The notes under the pieces are model-generated. The model ran no database searches. It was given only the letters and a program-made list of their open reading frames with translations, and was not told the origin of the DNA. Both the position numbers and the translations under genes were made by a program. A stretch of DNA of 63,666 nt from Immundisolibacter sp. (GTDB lineage Bacteria > Pseudomonadota > Gammaproteobacteria > Immundisolibacterales > Immundisolibacteraceae), in assembly GCF_014359565.1 (NCBI RefSeq), contig NZ_JACIZD010000013.1:1-63666 (forward strand), given 5' to 3'. This document shows positions 34,842-43,488 of the stretch, piece by piece (within the stretch, counting starts at the first letter, position 1; every line of letters starts with the position of its first letter).

Positions 34842-35335
34842 TGGTCAGCCCGGAACAGCACCTGACCGCCGCGGCGGTGGTCTTTCGCGAGGCCGACTGC
34901 CTGGACCGCTGGCAGTGGCAGGACTGGCTGGACCTGTTCACCGACGACTGCGAGTTCTGGTGCCCGGCCTGGGTGGACGAGCAGACGCTGGGCGACGACC
35001 CGGACCGCTTTGTGTCGTTCTTCTACCTGGCGGGCCGTGCGGCGCTCGGCGACCGGGTGTTTCGGGTCGAATCGGGCCTGACGCCCTTCGTCACGCCCCT
35101 GCCGCGCACCTGCCATGTCATCGGCAACCTGCACGTCACGGCGCCGGACACCACGCACCTGCAGGTCAGCAGCCACTGGCAGACCAGCACCTACCACCGG
35201 CGCCAGACGGTGCACCTGTTCGGCTTTTACGACCACACGCTGGTGCTGGAAGGCGAGCGCTGGCGCATCGCGCGCAAGAAGATCACGCTGCTGAACGACC
35301 ATCTCGATTTGCCGATCGATTTCAATCAGATCTGA
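34841..35335 (+). CDS. Ring-hydroxylating oxygenase beta subunit (cluster 1)
   Basis: A 164-residue SnoaL-fold small subunit. The markers EADCLDRWQWQDWLDLFTDD and TPLPRTCHVIGNL-like segments are family features, as is the C-terminal RWRIARKKITLLND. It pairs with the alpha subunit translated just upstream (TGATG overlap) in an alpha3beta3-type oxygenase. It has no catalytic residues of its own. Confidence 0.92.
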   Translation: MVSPEQHLTAAAVVFREADCLDRWQWQDWLDLFTDDCEFWCPAWVDEQTLGDDPDRFVSFFYLAGRAALGDRVFRVESGLTPFVTPLPRTCHVIGNLHVTAPDTTHLQVSSHWQTSTYHRRQTVHLFGFYDHTLVLEGERWRIARKKITLLNDHLDLPIDFNQI

Positions 35336-35355
35336 CTACAAACGGAGGGGAAGCC

Positions 35356-35877
35356 ATGCCCAAGAACAAGGATCCGCGCATGCAAAAGGCGCTCGAAATG
35401 CTGCACGCCATCGAGGACAAGGACGCCGCCGACGCCGTCGTCAGCGTGCTGAACGAGCTGGCGCCCGACTATGCCAAAGCCACCGTCGCCTACGCCTTTG
35501 GTGACACCTACGCGCGCACCCAGCAGCTGGCCCTGCGCGATCGCGAGATCACCACCATCGCCGCCCTGGCCGCCATGGGCAACGCCCTGCCGCAGCTGAA
35601 GGTGCACATCCGCAGCGGCCTGAAGGTGGGTCTGTCGCAGCAGGAAATCGTCGAGATCATCGGCCACGTGGGCGTCTACGCCGGCTTTCCGGCCGCCGCC
35701 AACGCCTATTTCGCGATGAAGGAAGCGCTCTCCGAGAGCGCCGCGGCGCGCCAGGCGGCGGCTGCCAAGGGCGCCGCCGAACCGGCAGCCGGCAAGGTCA
35801 AGTCCGTGAAGGCAAAGCCCGGCAAGGCCGCTCCTGACGGCAAGGCCAAGCCGGCCAAGGCCGGCAAGAAGGGCTGA
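35356..35877 (+). CDS. Carboxymuconolactone-decarboxylase/AhpD-family protein with basic tail
   Basis: A 173-residue protein. Residues 1-130 form a CMD-type helical domain (YAFGDTYARTQQLALRDREI, EIVEIIGHVGVYAGFPAAANA). The CxxC of AhpD peroxidases is absent, so a decarboxylase- or hydrolase-like role is more likely. The last 40 residues are almost all Lys, Ala, Gly and Pro (VKAKPGKAAPDGKAKPAKAG), a disordered basic tail not usual for the family. A GGAGGGG ribosome-binding site precedes it, 20 bp after the beta-subunit gene. Confidence 0.85.
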   Translation: MPKNKDPRMQKALEMLHAIEDKDAADAVVSVLNELAPDYAKATVAYAFGDTYARTQQLALRDREITTIAALAAMGNALPQLKVHIRSGLKVGLSQQEIVEIIGHVGVYAGFPAAANAYFAMKEALSESAAARQAAAAKGAAEPAAGKVKSVKAKPGKAAPDGKAKPAKAGKKG

Positions 35878-35881
35878 AGCG

Positions 35882-36766
35882 GTGGCTCCGGTGCTCGGTT
35901 TCATCGGCCTGGGCACCATGGGCCTGCCCATGTCCGGGCATCTGGCGCGTGCCGGCCATCGGGTGCTCGGTTACGATCCGTCCGCTTCGGCGCTTTCCGC
36001 GGCGGTCCAGCAGGGCCTGGCTGCCTGCAGCGATGCCGTGGCCGTCGGGCAGGGCGCGCAGATCGTGTTCACCTGCCTGCCGAGCCAGAACGTGGTCCGC
36101 GCCACGGTGAATACGCTCATCGCCAGCATGGCGCCCGGCGGCGTGATCGTCGATTGCAGCACCATCAGCCCGCAGCTGGCGGGCGAGCTGGCGGCCGATG
36201 CTGCCAAACATGACATTGGTTTTCTGGACGCGCCGCTCAGTGGCGCCGGCGCCGGGGCGCAGGCGGCCACGCTCAGCATCATGGTCGGTGGCGAGGCGGC
36301 CGTCTTCGAGCGCGTGCGACCGCTGCTGGAACACATGGGCAAGCACATCTTTCACCTGGGCGCGGCCGGCAGCGGGCAGACCGCCAAGCTGTGCCAGAAC
36401 CTGATCCTGGTGTCCACGCTGTCGGGGGTCATGGAATCGGTGGCGCTGGGTCGGGCGGTCGGCATCGAGCCGCAGCGCCTGCTGGAGGTGATGGACACCT
36501 GCCTGGCACCGACGCGGGTCATGGAGGTGCTGGTCAAGCCCAAGTTCGACGGCCGCGTACCGTTCGACCACAGCACCGACGGCCTGACCATGATCTGCAA
36601 GGACATCACCCTGGTGCGCGAGCTGGCCGAGCGGGTGGGCGTGCACCTGCCGGTCGGCAGCCGCATCCAGAGCCTCTACCAACAGGCGGTGGAAAAGGGC
36701 CATGGCCGCAAGGACCTGCTGGCCTGGTACGAACTGATCGAACAGGGCGTATTCGAGGCCGACTGA
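35882..36766 (+). CDS. 3-hydroxyisobutyrate dehydrogenase-family NAD(P) oxidoreductase
   Basis: A 294-residue beta-hydroxyacid dehydrogenase with a GTG start 4 nt after the CMD gene. The cofactor motif is GFIGLGTMGLPMSGHL. Substrate-binding DAPLSGAGAGA and the catalytic Lys in GSGQTAKLCQNLI are intact. The family oxidises 3-hydroxy acids such as 3-hydroxyisobutyrate, tartronate semialdehyde and related intermediates. As the last gene of the oxygenase operon it could process a product of ring cleavage. Confidence 0.9.
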   Translation: MAPVLGFIGLGTMGLPMSGHLARAGHRVLGYDPSASALSAAVQQGLAACSDAVAVGQGAQIVFTCLPSQNVVRATVNTLIASMAPGGVIVDCSTISPQLAGELAADAAKHDIGFLDAPLSGAGAGAQAATLSIMVGGEAAVFERVRPLLEHMGKHIFHLGAAGSGQTAKLCQNLILVSTLSGVMESVALGRAVGIEPQRLLEVMDTCLAPTRVMEVLVKPKFDGRVPFDHSTDGLTMICKDITLVRELAERVGVHLPVGSRIQSLYQQAVEKGHGRKDLLAWYELIEQGVFEAD

Positions 36767-36838
36767 CCGCCCTGGCCGTGCGCCTGGGTGCCGGTGCACA
36801 CTGATGACGGCGACAGGAACACCCGGACGGGTAAGCAC

Positions 36839-37798
36839 ATGGACCTGCTGGCAGGCGACATCGGCGGCACCAAGACGCTATTGCTGCGCGGGCGCTGGCA
36901 GGCGGGCCGGCTGGAAACGCTGGCCGAGGCGCGCTTCGACAGCAACGCCTATCCCGATCTGGCCGACATCGTGCACGAATTCCTGGCCGGCGCGCCGCCC
37001 CCCGAGTCGGCCTGCTTCGCCGTGGCCGGTCCGGTGCAACCGGCGCCCGGTGGTGGAGCCCAGGCACGCATCACCAACCTGCCGTGGTTGCTCGACAGCG
37101 ACCGGCTGGGGCGTGTCCTCGGCATCGGGCGGGTGACGCTGATCAACGACCTGGCAGCCGTCGGTCACGGCATCGGCATGCTCTCGGCGACCGACATCCT
37201 CACCGTGCAGGCAGGCCAGCCGCAGGCTGACGGACTGCGCGCCGTCATGGGTATCGGCACCGGCCTTGGCATGGCGCTGGTCCTGCCTGGCCGGGAAACT
37301 GCGCAGGTCTTCCCGAGCGAGGGCGGACACGTCGATTTCGCACCGCTGGATGAACAGCAGGTGCGGCTGCGCGAGTTCGCCCGCCAGCGGCTGGGAATCG
37401 ACCGCGTGTCCTTCGAGCGGTTGGCGGCAGGTCCGGGCTTGGCGCTCATTCACGCGTTTCTGGGCGGCGCGGACCTGGACACGCCCAGCATCGCCGCCGC
37501 TGCCGCCGCGGGCGATGCGATTGCACGCGAAGCCCTGCAGCTGTTTGCCAGGCTGTGCGGCGCGGTGGCCGGCAACCTTGCCCTCACCTGCCTGCCTTTC
37601 GGTGGCTTCTACCTGACCGGCGGCGTGGTGCAGAAGAATCAGCCGCTGTTCTCGAGCCCGGCATTTGTGGACGCCTTCCACGCCAAGGGACGCATGGCCG
37701 GGCTGCTGCGCCGGATGCCGCTGCACGTGATCGGCGAACCGCGGGTGGGTCTGTTGGGCGCGGCCGCTCATGCAGCACGCCACGGCGATCGCGAGTAA
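36839..37798 (+). CDS. glk: Glucokinase
   Basis: A 319-residue hexokinase-fold enzyme of the bacterial Glk group. Phosphate-1 is GDIGGTKTLLL, the catalytic Asp is in LINDLAAVGHG, phosphate-2 is MGIGTGLGMAL, PSEGGHVDFAP is the glucose-binding segment, and YLTGGVVQKN is the adenosine motif. It makes glucose-6-phosphate from glucose, possibly linked to glucan turnover by GlgP elsewhere in the window. The ATG at 36839 matches the family N-terminus. A GTG at 36788 would add 17 residues. Confidence 0.93.
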   Translation: MDLLAGDIGGTKTLLLRGRWQAGRLETLAEARFDSNAYPDLADIVHEFLAGAPPPESACFAVAGPVQPAPGGGAQARITNLPWLLDSDRLGRVLGIGRVTLINDLAAVGHGIGMLSATDILTVQAGQPQADGLRAVMGIGTGLGMALVLPGRETAQVFPSEGGHVDFAPLDEQQVRLREFARQRLGIDRVSFERLAAGPGLALIHAFLGGADLDTPSIAAAAAAGDAIAREALQLFARLCGAVAGNLALTCLPFGGFYLTGGVVQKNQPLFSSPAFVDAFHAKGRMAGLLRRMPLHVIGEPRVGLLGAAAHAARHGDRE

Positions 37799-37913
37799 GT
37801 TCATGGAAGCACGCTTACGGGGCCGGTTGAGTACGGTCAACGCAGCCCTCCGGGACCGCCGCTAGGGTGTGAAGCGTGCGCCTTCAGGCGCCACCACCAC
37901 CGCGGAGCAAGTC

Positions 37914-38423
37914 ATGACCGGACCCCACAAAACCCCCGACGTCCCCCACCATGGCCACCACGACCGGCCGGGCCTGCAACAGGGGCATGACCCCTACCTG
38001 GCGCGCCAGAAGCTGTCCGAACCCAGCGTCTGCGGCGACTGCGGCGTGGTCTGGCACGGCGGGCACTGGCAGTGGCTGGCGCGGCCGGCCGATGCCGCCG
38101 AGGTGCTGTGTCCGGCCTGCCAGCGTGTACGCGACCGGGTGCCGGCCGGCTACCTGACCCTGAGCGGTGCGTTTCTGTCCGGGCACCGCGAGGAGATCGA
38201 GCACCTGATCGACAACCACACTCAGCGACAGACGGCGGAGCATCCGCTGCAGCGCATCATGGCCCGCGAGGACACCGAGGGCGGCCTGCTGATCACCACC
38301 ACCGACGCCCACCTGGCGCGCGGCCTGGGCGAGGCCGTGCATCACGCCTATCGTGGCGACCTCGATTATCACTACGCCGACGACGACACCACGCTGCGCG
38401 TGCGCTGGCACCGCGAGGCCTGA
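37914..38423 (+). CDS. BCAM0308-like zinc-ribbon protein
   Basis: A 169-residue protein with a His-rich N-terminus. A probable zinc ribbon (CGDCGVVWHGG, about residues 38-48, and CPACQRVRDRVPAG, about 66-80) leads into a domain ending in TLRVRWHREA. I recognise this as the uncharacterised family annotated BCAM0308. The ATG at 37914 has a GGAG site, whereas the GTG at 37869 has none. The function is unknown; a link to stress or translation is sometimes suggested by analogy, but I would not assert it. Confidence 0.75.
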   Translation: MTGPHKTPDVPHHGHHDRPGLQQGHDPYLARQKLSEPSVCGDCGVVWHGGHWQWLARPADAAEVLCPACQRVRDRVPAGYLTLSGAFLSGHREEIEHLIDNHTQRQTAEHPLQRIMAREDTEGGLLITTTDAHLARGLGEAVHHAYRGDLDYHYADDDTTLRVRWHREA

Positions 38424-38502
38424 GCCGGCCCCAACCGGCAGCCAGTGTCGGCGCGATTGGGCGGACTGGATTGGGCCGCAGTAACCGCTGACCTTGACGT
38501 GT

Positions 38503-38883
38503 TCAGCGGCCTGGCTGGTCCGGTCGTGGCGATGGCAGCGGCCTGGGCGCCGCCCGTTCAAGCTCGCGAAACAGGCGCTGATGCTGCGCCCGCTGCGCGT
38601 CCTGCGCCGTCGGGGCAGGCGTCGTGGCGCCGCGCTGGCGCTCGCCGGCTGTGTCGCGCAGCGTCTCGTAAAGTTTCGCGTCGGCATCGCGGACACAGGT
38701 GGCCTGCTGCTGCGTGCGCGCGCAGTCCTGCAAGGCTCGCGTGTGTCGGGCGCGGGCTTCCATCTCGGCCTGTTGGATGTCGGCGGCTGGCTTGGCAGGG
38801 CTCTGAACCGTCGGCGGTGCCGCCCCGGCGCCCTGCAGGGTGCAGGCCAACCACAGCGGCAGCGCGACCAATGCCGGTTTCAT
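38503..38883 (-). CDS. Small secreted protein, unknown function
   Basis: A 126-residue protein with a signal peptide (KPALVALPLWLACTLQGAGA). It is followed by a charged helical stretch with two Cys (DCARTQQQATCVRDADAKLY) and a Gln-, Arg- and Pro-rich tail. The start could be the ATG at 38883 or the one at 38892. I do not recognise a family. The two Cys could form one disulfide in the periplasm. The 38884-39110 gap upstream shows no gene. Confidence 0.6.
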   Translation of the reverse strand: MKPALVALPLWLACTLQGAGAAPPTVQSPAKPAADIQQAEMEARARHTRALQDCARTQQQATCVRDADAKLYETLRDTAGERQRGATTPAPTAQDAQRAQHQRLFRELERAAPRPLPSPRPDQPGR

Positions 38884-39110
38884 GCTGCGCATGGCGCGGT
38901 CATGCCGGGCGCGAGCGCAGCGGCCTGCAGCACGTTCCAGAGCTGCCGTATCAGGCCCGATGTTAGAGCAGGACACATCGATAAACCTTTCAGCGTTTGA
39001 AATGAAAATGGCGTGAGGCTTTCGCGAGCCTGTCGCAAGATACGTGCTCGAAAAACCACGCCGCAGCGGTTGTCCGCGCCACCCACGGCGCAGGCGCCCA
39101 TGGCCGTCAA

Positions 39111-40442
39111 TCAACTGCCCGCTTCGCCGGGGCCGTGCGCCGGCTTCCCGGCCAGTGTGGCCGATGGCCCTGCGCCGATCAATCGAAGCCCGGCTTCGCC
39201 GTCTGCGGCGACCGCACCGTCATCGCCGCGCTCATGACCCAGGCAGTCCTGCAGCGTGCGATCGAGTACCTCGTCGTTGAACAGGCTGCCCGGCAGCAGG
39301 CCGGTGCGTGCAGCCGCCTCCCGGTCCAGGAGCAGACGATCGACCAAGGGTCGCAGCGTCGCCGCCTGCGGATCGATCAACAGTACCCAGCGGGCCCGTC
39401 GGTGTTGTGCGGACCTGACCTGGCCCACCCAGCCGAGGGCCTCCAGCGCCTGCAACACGCCCTCCAGGCGCTGCGGATCGGCGGCCAGGCCGCGCGCCAG
39501 CGTGGCCATATCGAGGCCACACAACGGCGGCTGGCGGGCGACCGCCAGCCGGTGCACCACCAGCAAGGCGAGCAGAAAATCGCCCCCCACCGGCGCCGAC
39601 CGGGCCATCACCCCGCTGCGCAGTGCCGGCAACCAGGCCGACACGATGGCGCCACCGAGCACCACCAGCCAGCTCCAGTAAATCCAGATCAGCGCCAGCG
39701 GCAGCGTGGCGAACGTGCCGTACACGGCGGCATAGGTCGGCAGACGGCCGATGTACCAGGCAAACACGCGGCTGGCGAGGTTGAAGGCCACCGCCGCCAG
39801 TACGCCGCCTGCCAGCGCGTCGCGCCACAGCACCTCGGTATTGGGAACCACCCGATACACGACCGCCAGCAGCCCGCCCATGACCAACCACGACACCAGC
39901 GTGCCAAGCAGGGCGGTGGCACCGGGAATCGCGCCCAGCCAGCCGGACGACAGCGCAGCGGCCAGCGACAGCTGGCCGAGTGCGAAGGCCATCAGCAGCG
40001 GTCCGGCCGTCAGCCAGGCCCAGAACAGCATCACCCGCTGCAGGAACGGCCGGGGGCGCGACGTGCGCCAGATCAGATTCAGCGAGCGGTCCACCGTCAG
40101 CAGCAGCAGGGTGGCGGTCACCAGCAGGCCGATCACGCCGGCGGCACCGAGCCCGGCGGCTTTTTCCGCAAACTGATTCAGATAGCCGAACACCGCCTCG
40201 GCAATGTTGGGCGGCAGCAGAGCCTGCGCAAACCAGTACTGCAGGCGCTCGCGCAGCTCGTCGAAGGCCGGAAAGGCCGTGAACACCGCCAGCATCACCG
40301 CCAGCAGCGGCACCAGCGAGATCACCGTGGTGAACGTGAGACTGGCGGCGGTCTGGGTGATGCGCTCCTGCGCCAGGCGCCGGCCAATGAACCGCAGCCC
40401 GGCCAGCAGCGCCCGAACCCGCGATGGGTTGGTAGTGGTCAT
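39111..40442 (-). CDS. YihY/BrkB-family inner-membrane protein
   Basis: A 443-residue protein with about six membrane helices. The N-terminal signature (RITQTAASLTFTTVISLVPL) and the SLNLIWRTSRPRPFLQRVMLF and GTFATLPLALIWIYWSW segments are diagnostic of YihY/BrkB. The C-terminal 160 residues are a cytosolic winged-helix-like region. The family is widespread and its function remains unclear; it was once misnamed RNase BN. The ATG at 40442 is the family start. It is divergent from the globin gene. Confidence 0.9.
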   Translation of the reverse strand: MTTTNPSRVRALLAGLRFIGRRLAQERITQTAASLTFTTVISLVPLLAVMLAVFTAFPAFDELRERLQYWFAQALLPPNIAEAVFGYLNQFAEKAAGLGAAGVIGLLVTATLLLLTVDRSLNLIWRTSRPRPFLQRVMLFWAWLTAGPLLMAFALGQLSLAAALSSGWLGAIPGATALLGTLVSWLVMGGLLAVVYRVVPNTEVLWRDALAGGVLAAVAFNLASRVFAWYIGRLPTYAAVYGTFATLPLALIWIYWSWLVVLGGAIVSAWLPALRSGVMARSAPVGGDFLLALLVVHRLAVARQPPLCGLDMATLARGLAADPQRLEGVLQALEALGWVGQVRSAQHRRARWVLLIDPQAATLRPLVDRLLLDREAAARTGLLPGSLFNDEVLDRTLQDCLGHERGDDGAVAADGEAGLRLIGAGPSATLAGKPAHGPGEAGS

Positions 40443-40620
40443 GCGGCTACCGTAGCCGATTTGCGCGGTGCCGGGCCAATCGACGCCCTGAAAAGCGCCC
40501 GCTTGCGTGCCGCCGGCGCCCCGTCGCCGCACCGGCGAGGTTGACGCCGGTCAATTCGGGCATCAGCCGCTGCGGCATAGTCGCGGCCCGACACCCCCAC
40601 AGACGCGCGAGGTTCACGGC

Positions 40621-40998
40621 GTGAGCGACACCATGTACGACTGGATCGGCGGCGAGGCCACGGTCCGCAGGCTGGTCGACCGGTTCTACGAGCTGATGGA
40701 TACCGATCCGGAGGTGGCGACCATCCGCAAGATGCACAAGGATGATCTCGGCCCCGTGCGGCAGTCGCTGTTCGAGTACCTGTCAGGCTGGCTGGGCGGG
40801 CCACCGCTGTTCGTCCAGAAACGCGGCAGCCCGTGCATCACCAAGGCGCACAAGCCGTTTCACATCGACGAGGCGGCCGCCGAGCAATGGATGAAGTGCA
40901 TGCGCCAGGCCATGATCGACGTCGGCATCGACGAGAAATACCGCCAGATGCTCGAGCCGGCCTTCGGACGCGTGGCGCAGGCGCTGCGTAACGACTGA
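40621..40998 (+). CDS. Group II truncated haemoglobin
   Basis: A 125-residue 2-on-2 globin. RFYELMDTDPEVATIRKMH carries the TyrB10 region. LSGWLGGPPLF and the proximal His in ITKAHKPFHI follow, then TrpG8 in AEQWMKCM, a hallmark of group II. A GTG start at 40621 (MSDTMYDWIGG) gives the usual N-terminus; an ATG at 40633 is the alternative. Likely roles are NO detoxification or oxygen chemistry. Confidence 0.92.
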   Translation: MSDTMYDWIGGEATVRRLVDRFYELMDTDPEVATIRKMHKDDLGPVRQSLFEYLSGWLGGPPLFVQKRGSPCITKAHKPFHIDEAAAEQWMKCMRQAMIDVGIDEKYRQMLEPAFGRVAQALRND

Positions 40999-41013
40999 TC
41001 CCGGCGCCGCGGC

Positions 41014-43080
41014 TCAGCCCTCGGGCGAGGGCCGGGCGCCCTGCGCCCACCAGCGCCGGTGCAGGTCGAGCAGCAGCCGCGGCTGGCGCAGCAGCAGCTT
41101 CTGCTCGCGCGGCGCGAGCGCCGCGGGACCGGCGCGCAGCACCTTCGCAACCAACTCGTGGCGACGGGCGAGAATCGCCGCTGACAGGCGCTCGCCGCGC
41201 GCCAGCCCCTGCATGACCACATGCAGGGCGTTGACCGCCGGGTCTTCCACCACCGCGGCAAACCCACCCTGCCGGGCCGGCGCCCGTTCGGCCTCCACCA
41301 GATACCGTGCGAAGTCCTGCAGCACCGGCGCGGGGGCCGTCTCCGGCGGGGTCAGAAACAGGCCCCGCTCACGCGCGCTGCGCCCGACGCTGCTGCGACT
41401 GCTCAGCACCGATACCGGAATCGCCAGCAACAGCGCCGCCACCACCGGCGTCAGCCACCAGAAAAACGCCGGGTTCAGCCAGAACACGCCAAGGCCCCAC
41501 ACGGCCGCAAACAGCGTTGCAAGGCCGTGGTAGCGCAGCGCCTCGGCCCAGCCGGTGCTGGCATCGCCGCGCGACTGGGCGCCCCAGCCCACCTGCTGAC
41601 CAAGCAGCGTGAACAGCACGAACTTGGAGTGGAACACCGCCTGCACCGGCGCCAGCAGGGCCGACATCAGGGTTTCCGTGATGGCACTGGCCAGCAGCCG
41701 CAGCACGCCGCCGAACTGCCCGGCCCGCCGCTGCACGATGATCAGCAACACCGCCAGGATCTTGGGCGCGAACAGGATCACCGTCGTGGCCACGATCAGC
41801 AGCAGCGCCCACTGCGGCTGCCACACCGGCCACTGCGGAAACAGCGCCGGGCCGGTCGGGAAGTAATCCGGGGGCTTGAGCGCCTGCCACACCGCCTGGC
41901 CGCTGGACAGCAACAGGAACACCAGCCACAGCAGCGCCGACACGTAGGACATGATGCCGTTGATGAACAGCGCCCGATGGGCCGGAAACAGGCCTTCGGC
42001 AAACAGCAGGCGCAGGTGCTGCAGGTTGCCCTGGCACCAGCGGCGGTCGCGCTTCATGGCGTCCAGCAGGGTCGGCGGCAGTTCCTCGTAGCTGCCCGGC
42101 AGGTCGTGCGCCAGCCAGATGGTCCAGCCGCCGCCGCGCAGCAGGGCCGATTCGACGAAGTCGTGACTGAGGATGTCGCCGCCCAGCGGCGGGCGGCCCG
42201 GCAGGCGCGGCAGGCCGCAGTGCTGGCGGAAGGCCTCGATGCGGATGATGGCGTTGTGGCCCCAGAACGGCCCGTCGCCCAGCTGCCAGAAATGCAGGCC
42301 GGCGGCGAAGATCGGCCCGTAGGCGTGGCCGGTGAACTGCAGCATGCGCGCGAACAGCGTGTGCTGGCCCATCGGCTGTGGCAGGGTCTGGATCAGGCCC
42401 ACGCGCGGGCTGGCTTGCATCATGTTGACCAGCTTCACCAGCGCCTCGCCGCTCATCACGCTGTCGGCGTCGAACACCACCATGTAGCGGTAGTGCGCGC
42501 CCCAGCGGCGCACGAAATCGGCCACGTTGCCGCTCTTGCGCTTCAGGTTGACCTGCCGGTTGCGGTAAAAGAGCCGCCCGCTGGCGCCCATCTCCCGGCA
42601 CAGCGTAGCCCAGGCGACCTCCTCATCGACCCAGCGGCCGGGGTCCTGGGTGTCGCTGAGGATGAAAAAATCGAAGCGGGCGATCTGACCGGTGGCAGCC
42701 AGGGACTCGTAGGTCGCGCGCAGGCCGGCGCCGACACGCCGCATGTCCTCGGCGAAAACCGGCAGCAGCACCGCCGTGCGGGCATCCGGGTCGATCGGCC
42801 GCATGGAACCAGTGGCGCGCACCAGGTTGTAGCGGTCGCGGCGCAGCAGCAGGCTGAAGAAACCGATCGCGGAGGTCCACAGGCCGATCGAAATCCAGCC
42901 AAACAGCACGCCGAACACGATGATGATGGCCAGTTCAAGTCCAGTGCGCCCGCCGTAGGGCAACACCTCGCGCATGAACTGGCTGGCGATGGTGGCCGGG
43001 ATCAGCACCAGGCCCAGCAGCAGCATCCGTCGCCAAGTGGCGGCGAAGGCGTGCGGCTTGTCGAAATCGGCGTGGCTCAT
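41014..43080 (-). CDS. opgH: Glucan biosynthesis glucosyltransferase OpgH (without its N-terminal domain)
   Basis: A 688-residue GT2 enzyme of osmoregulated periplasmic glucan synthesis. Membrane helices flank the catalytic domain, which has SDTQDPGRW, VFDADSVMSG, the segment after LHFWQLGDGPFWGHN, and DRRWCQGNL. E. coli OpgH has 847 residues, with about 135 cytosolic residues before the first helix; here the protein begins only about 20 residues before that helix. The missing part appears to be the separate ORF upstream, which overlaps it by ATGA. The C-terminal tail aligns with OpgH. Confidence 0.93.
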   Translation of the reverse strand: MSHADFDKPHAFAATWRRMLLLGLVLIPATIASQFMREVLPYGGRTGLELAIIIVFGVLFGWISIGLWTSAIGFFSLLLRRDRYNLVRATGSMRPIDPDARTAVLLPVFAEDMRRVGAGLRATYESLAATGQIARFDFFILSDTQDPGRWVDEEVAWATLCREMGASGRLFYRNRQVNLKRKSGNVADFVRRWGAHYRYMVVFDADSVMSGEALVKLVNMMQASPRVGLIQTLPQPMGQHTLFARMLQFTGHAYGPIFAAGLHFWQLGDGPFWGHNAIIRIEAFRQHCGLPRLPGRPPLGGDILSHDFVESALLRGGGWTIWLAHDLPGSYEELPPTLLDAMKRDRRWCQGNLQHLRLLFAEGLFPAHRALFINGIMSYVSALLWLVFLLLSSGQAVWQALKPPDYFPTGPALFPQWPVWQPQWALLLIVATTVILFAPKILAVLLIIVQRRAGQFGGVLRLLASAITETLMSALLAPVQAVFHSKFVLFTLLGQQVGWGAQSRGDASTGWAEALRYHGLATLFAAVWGLGVFWLNPAFFWWLTPVVAALLLAIPVSVLSSRSSVGRSARERGLFLTPPETAPAPVLQDFARYLVEAERAPARQGGFAAVVEDPAVNALHVVMQGLARGERLSAAILARRHELVAKVLRAGPAALAPREQKLLLRQPRLLLDLHRRWWAQGARPSPEG

Positions 43081-43484
43081 GGGCGTTCCACGTGGCCGAT
43101 GAGCAGTTGCAGGCGGCGCAGCACCCGCGCCGCCGGCCGGTACAGGAACATCCCCAGCAGTTGCCGCACGAAGCCGCGGTGCAGGGTGTGCGCCGTCATG
43201 TGCTGGCGGCGCAGCGGCAGCAGGGCCGGCATCAGCGCCCGCTGCGGTGCCGGCACCGGCAGGCCATAGGCACGCTGCACCGCCGCGCGCAGCCAGGCGC
43301 AGTCCGCATCGGCCGGGCCGGCTGCCTGATCGGCGCCGCACATGGCCTGTGCCAGCCGCGCCTGCAGCTGGGCAACGGTCAGCACGTCGAGGTCGGAAAG
43401 ACCCACAAGCAGGCGCTGCGCCTGCTCACCGGTGATGCCCAAACGCGCCAGATAAGCCGGCCCCCCCGCGGCGGAATCGGTCAC
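43077..43484 (-). CDS. Probable detached N-terminal domain of OpgH
   Basis: A 135-residue protein starting at GTG 43484 with GAGG 9 bp upstream, 4 bp after the opgG stop. Its opening (PAYLARLGITGEQAQRLL) resembles, from memory, the YLARL-x-EQ opening of Pseudomonas OpgH. Its basic end (LHRGFVRQLLGMFLYRPAARVL) resembles the linker before the first OpgH membrane helix. Its size equals the part missing from the downstream OpgH. The E. coli domain is the part that contacts FtsZ. Either the gene is genuinely split, or a frameshift separates the two halves. Confidence 0.6.
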   Translation of the reverse strand: MTDSAAGGPAYLARLGITGEQAQRLLVGLSDLDVLTVAQLQARLAQAMCGADQAAGPADADCAWLRAAVQRAYGLPVPAPQRALMPALLPLRRQHMTAHTLHRGFVRQLLGMFLYRPAARVLRRLQLLIGHVERP

Positions 43485-43488
43485 CGAA

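Noticed and set aside
39135-40544. 469-codon plus-strand frame
   Set aside because: It is antisense to the BrkB-family gene and low-complexity in Gln, Arg and His.
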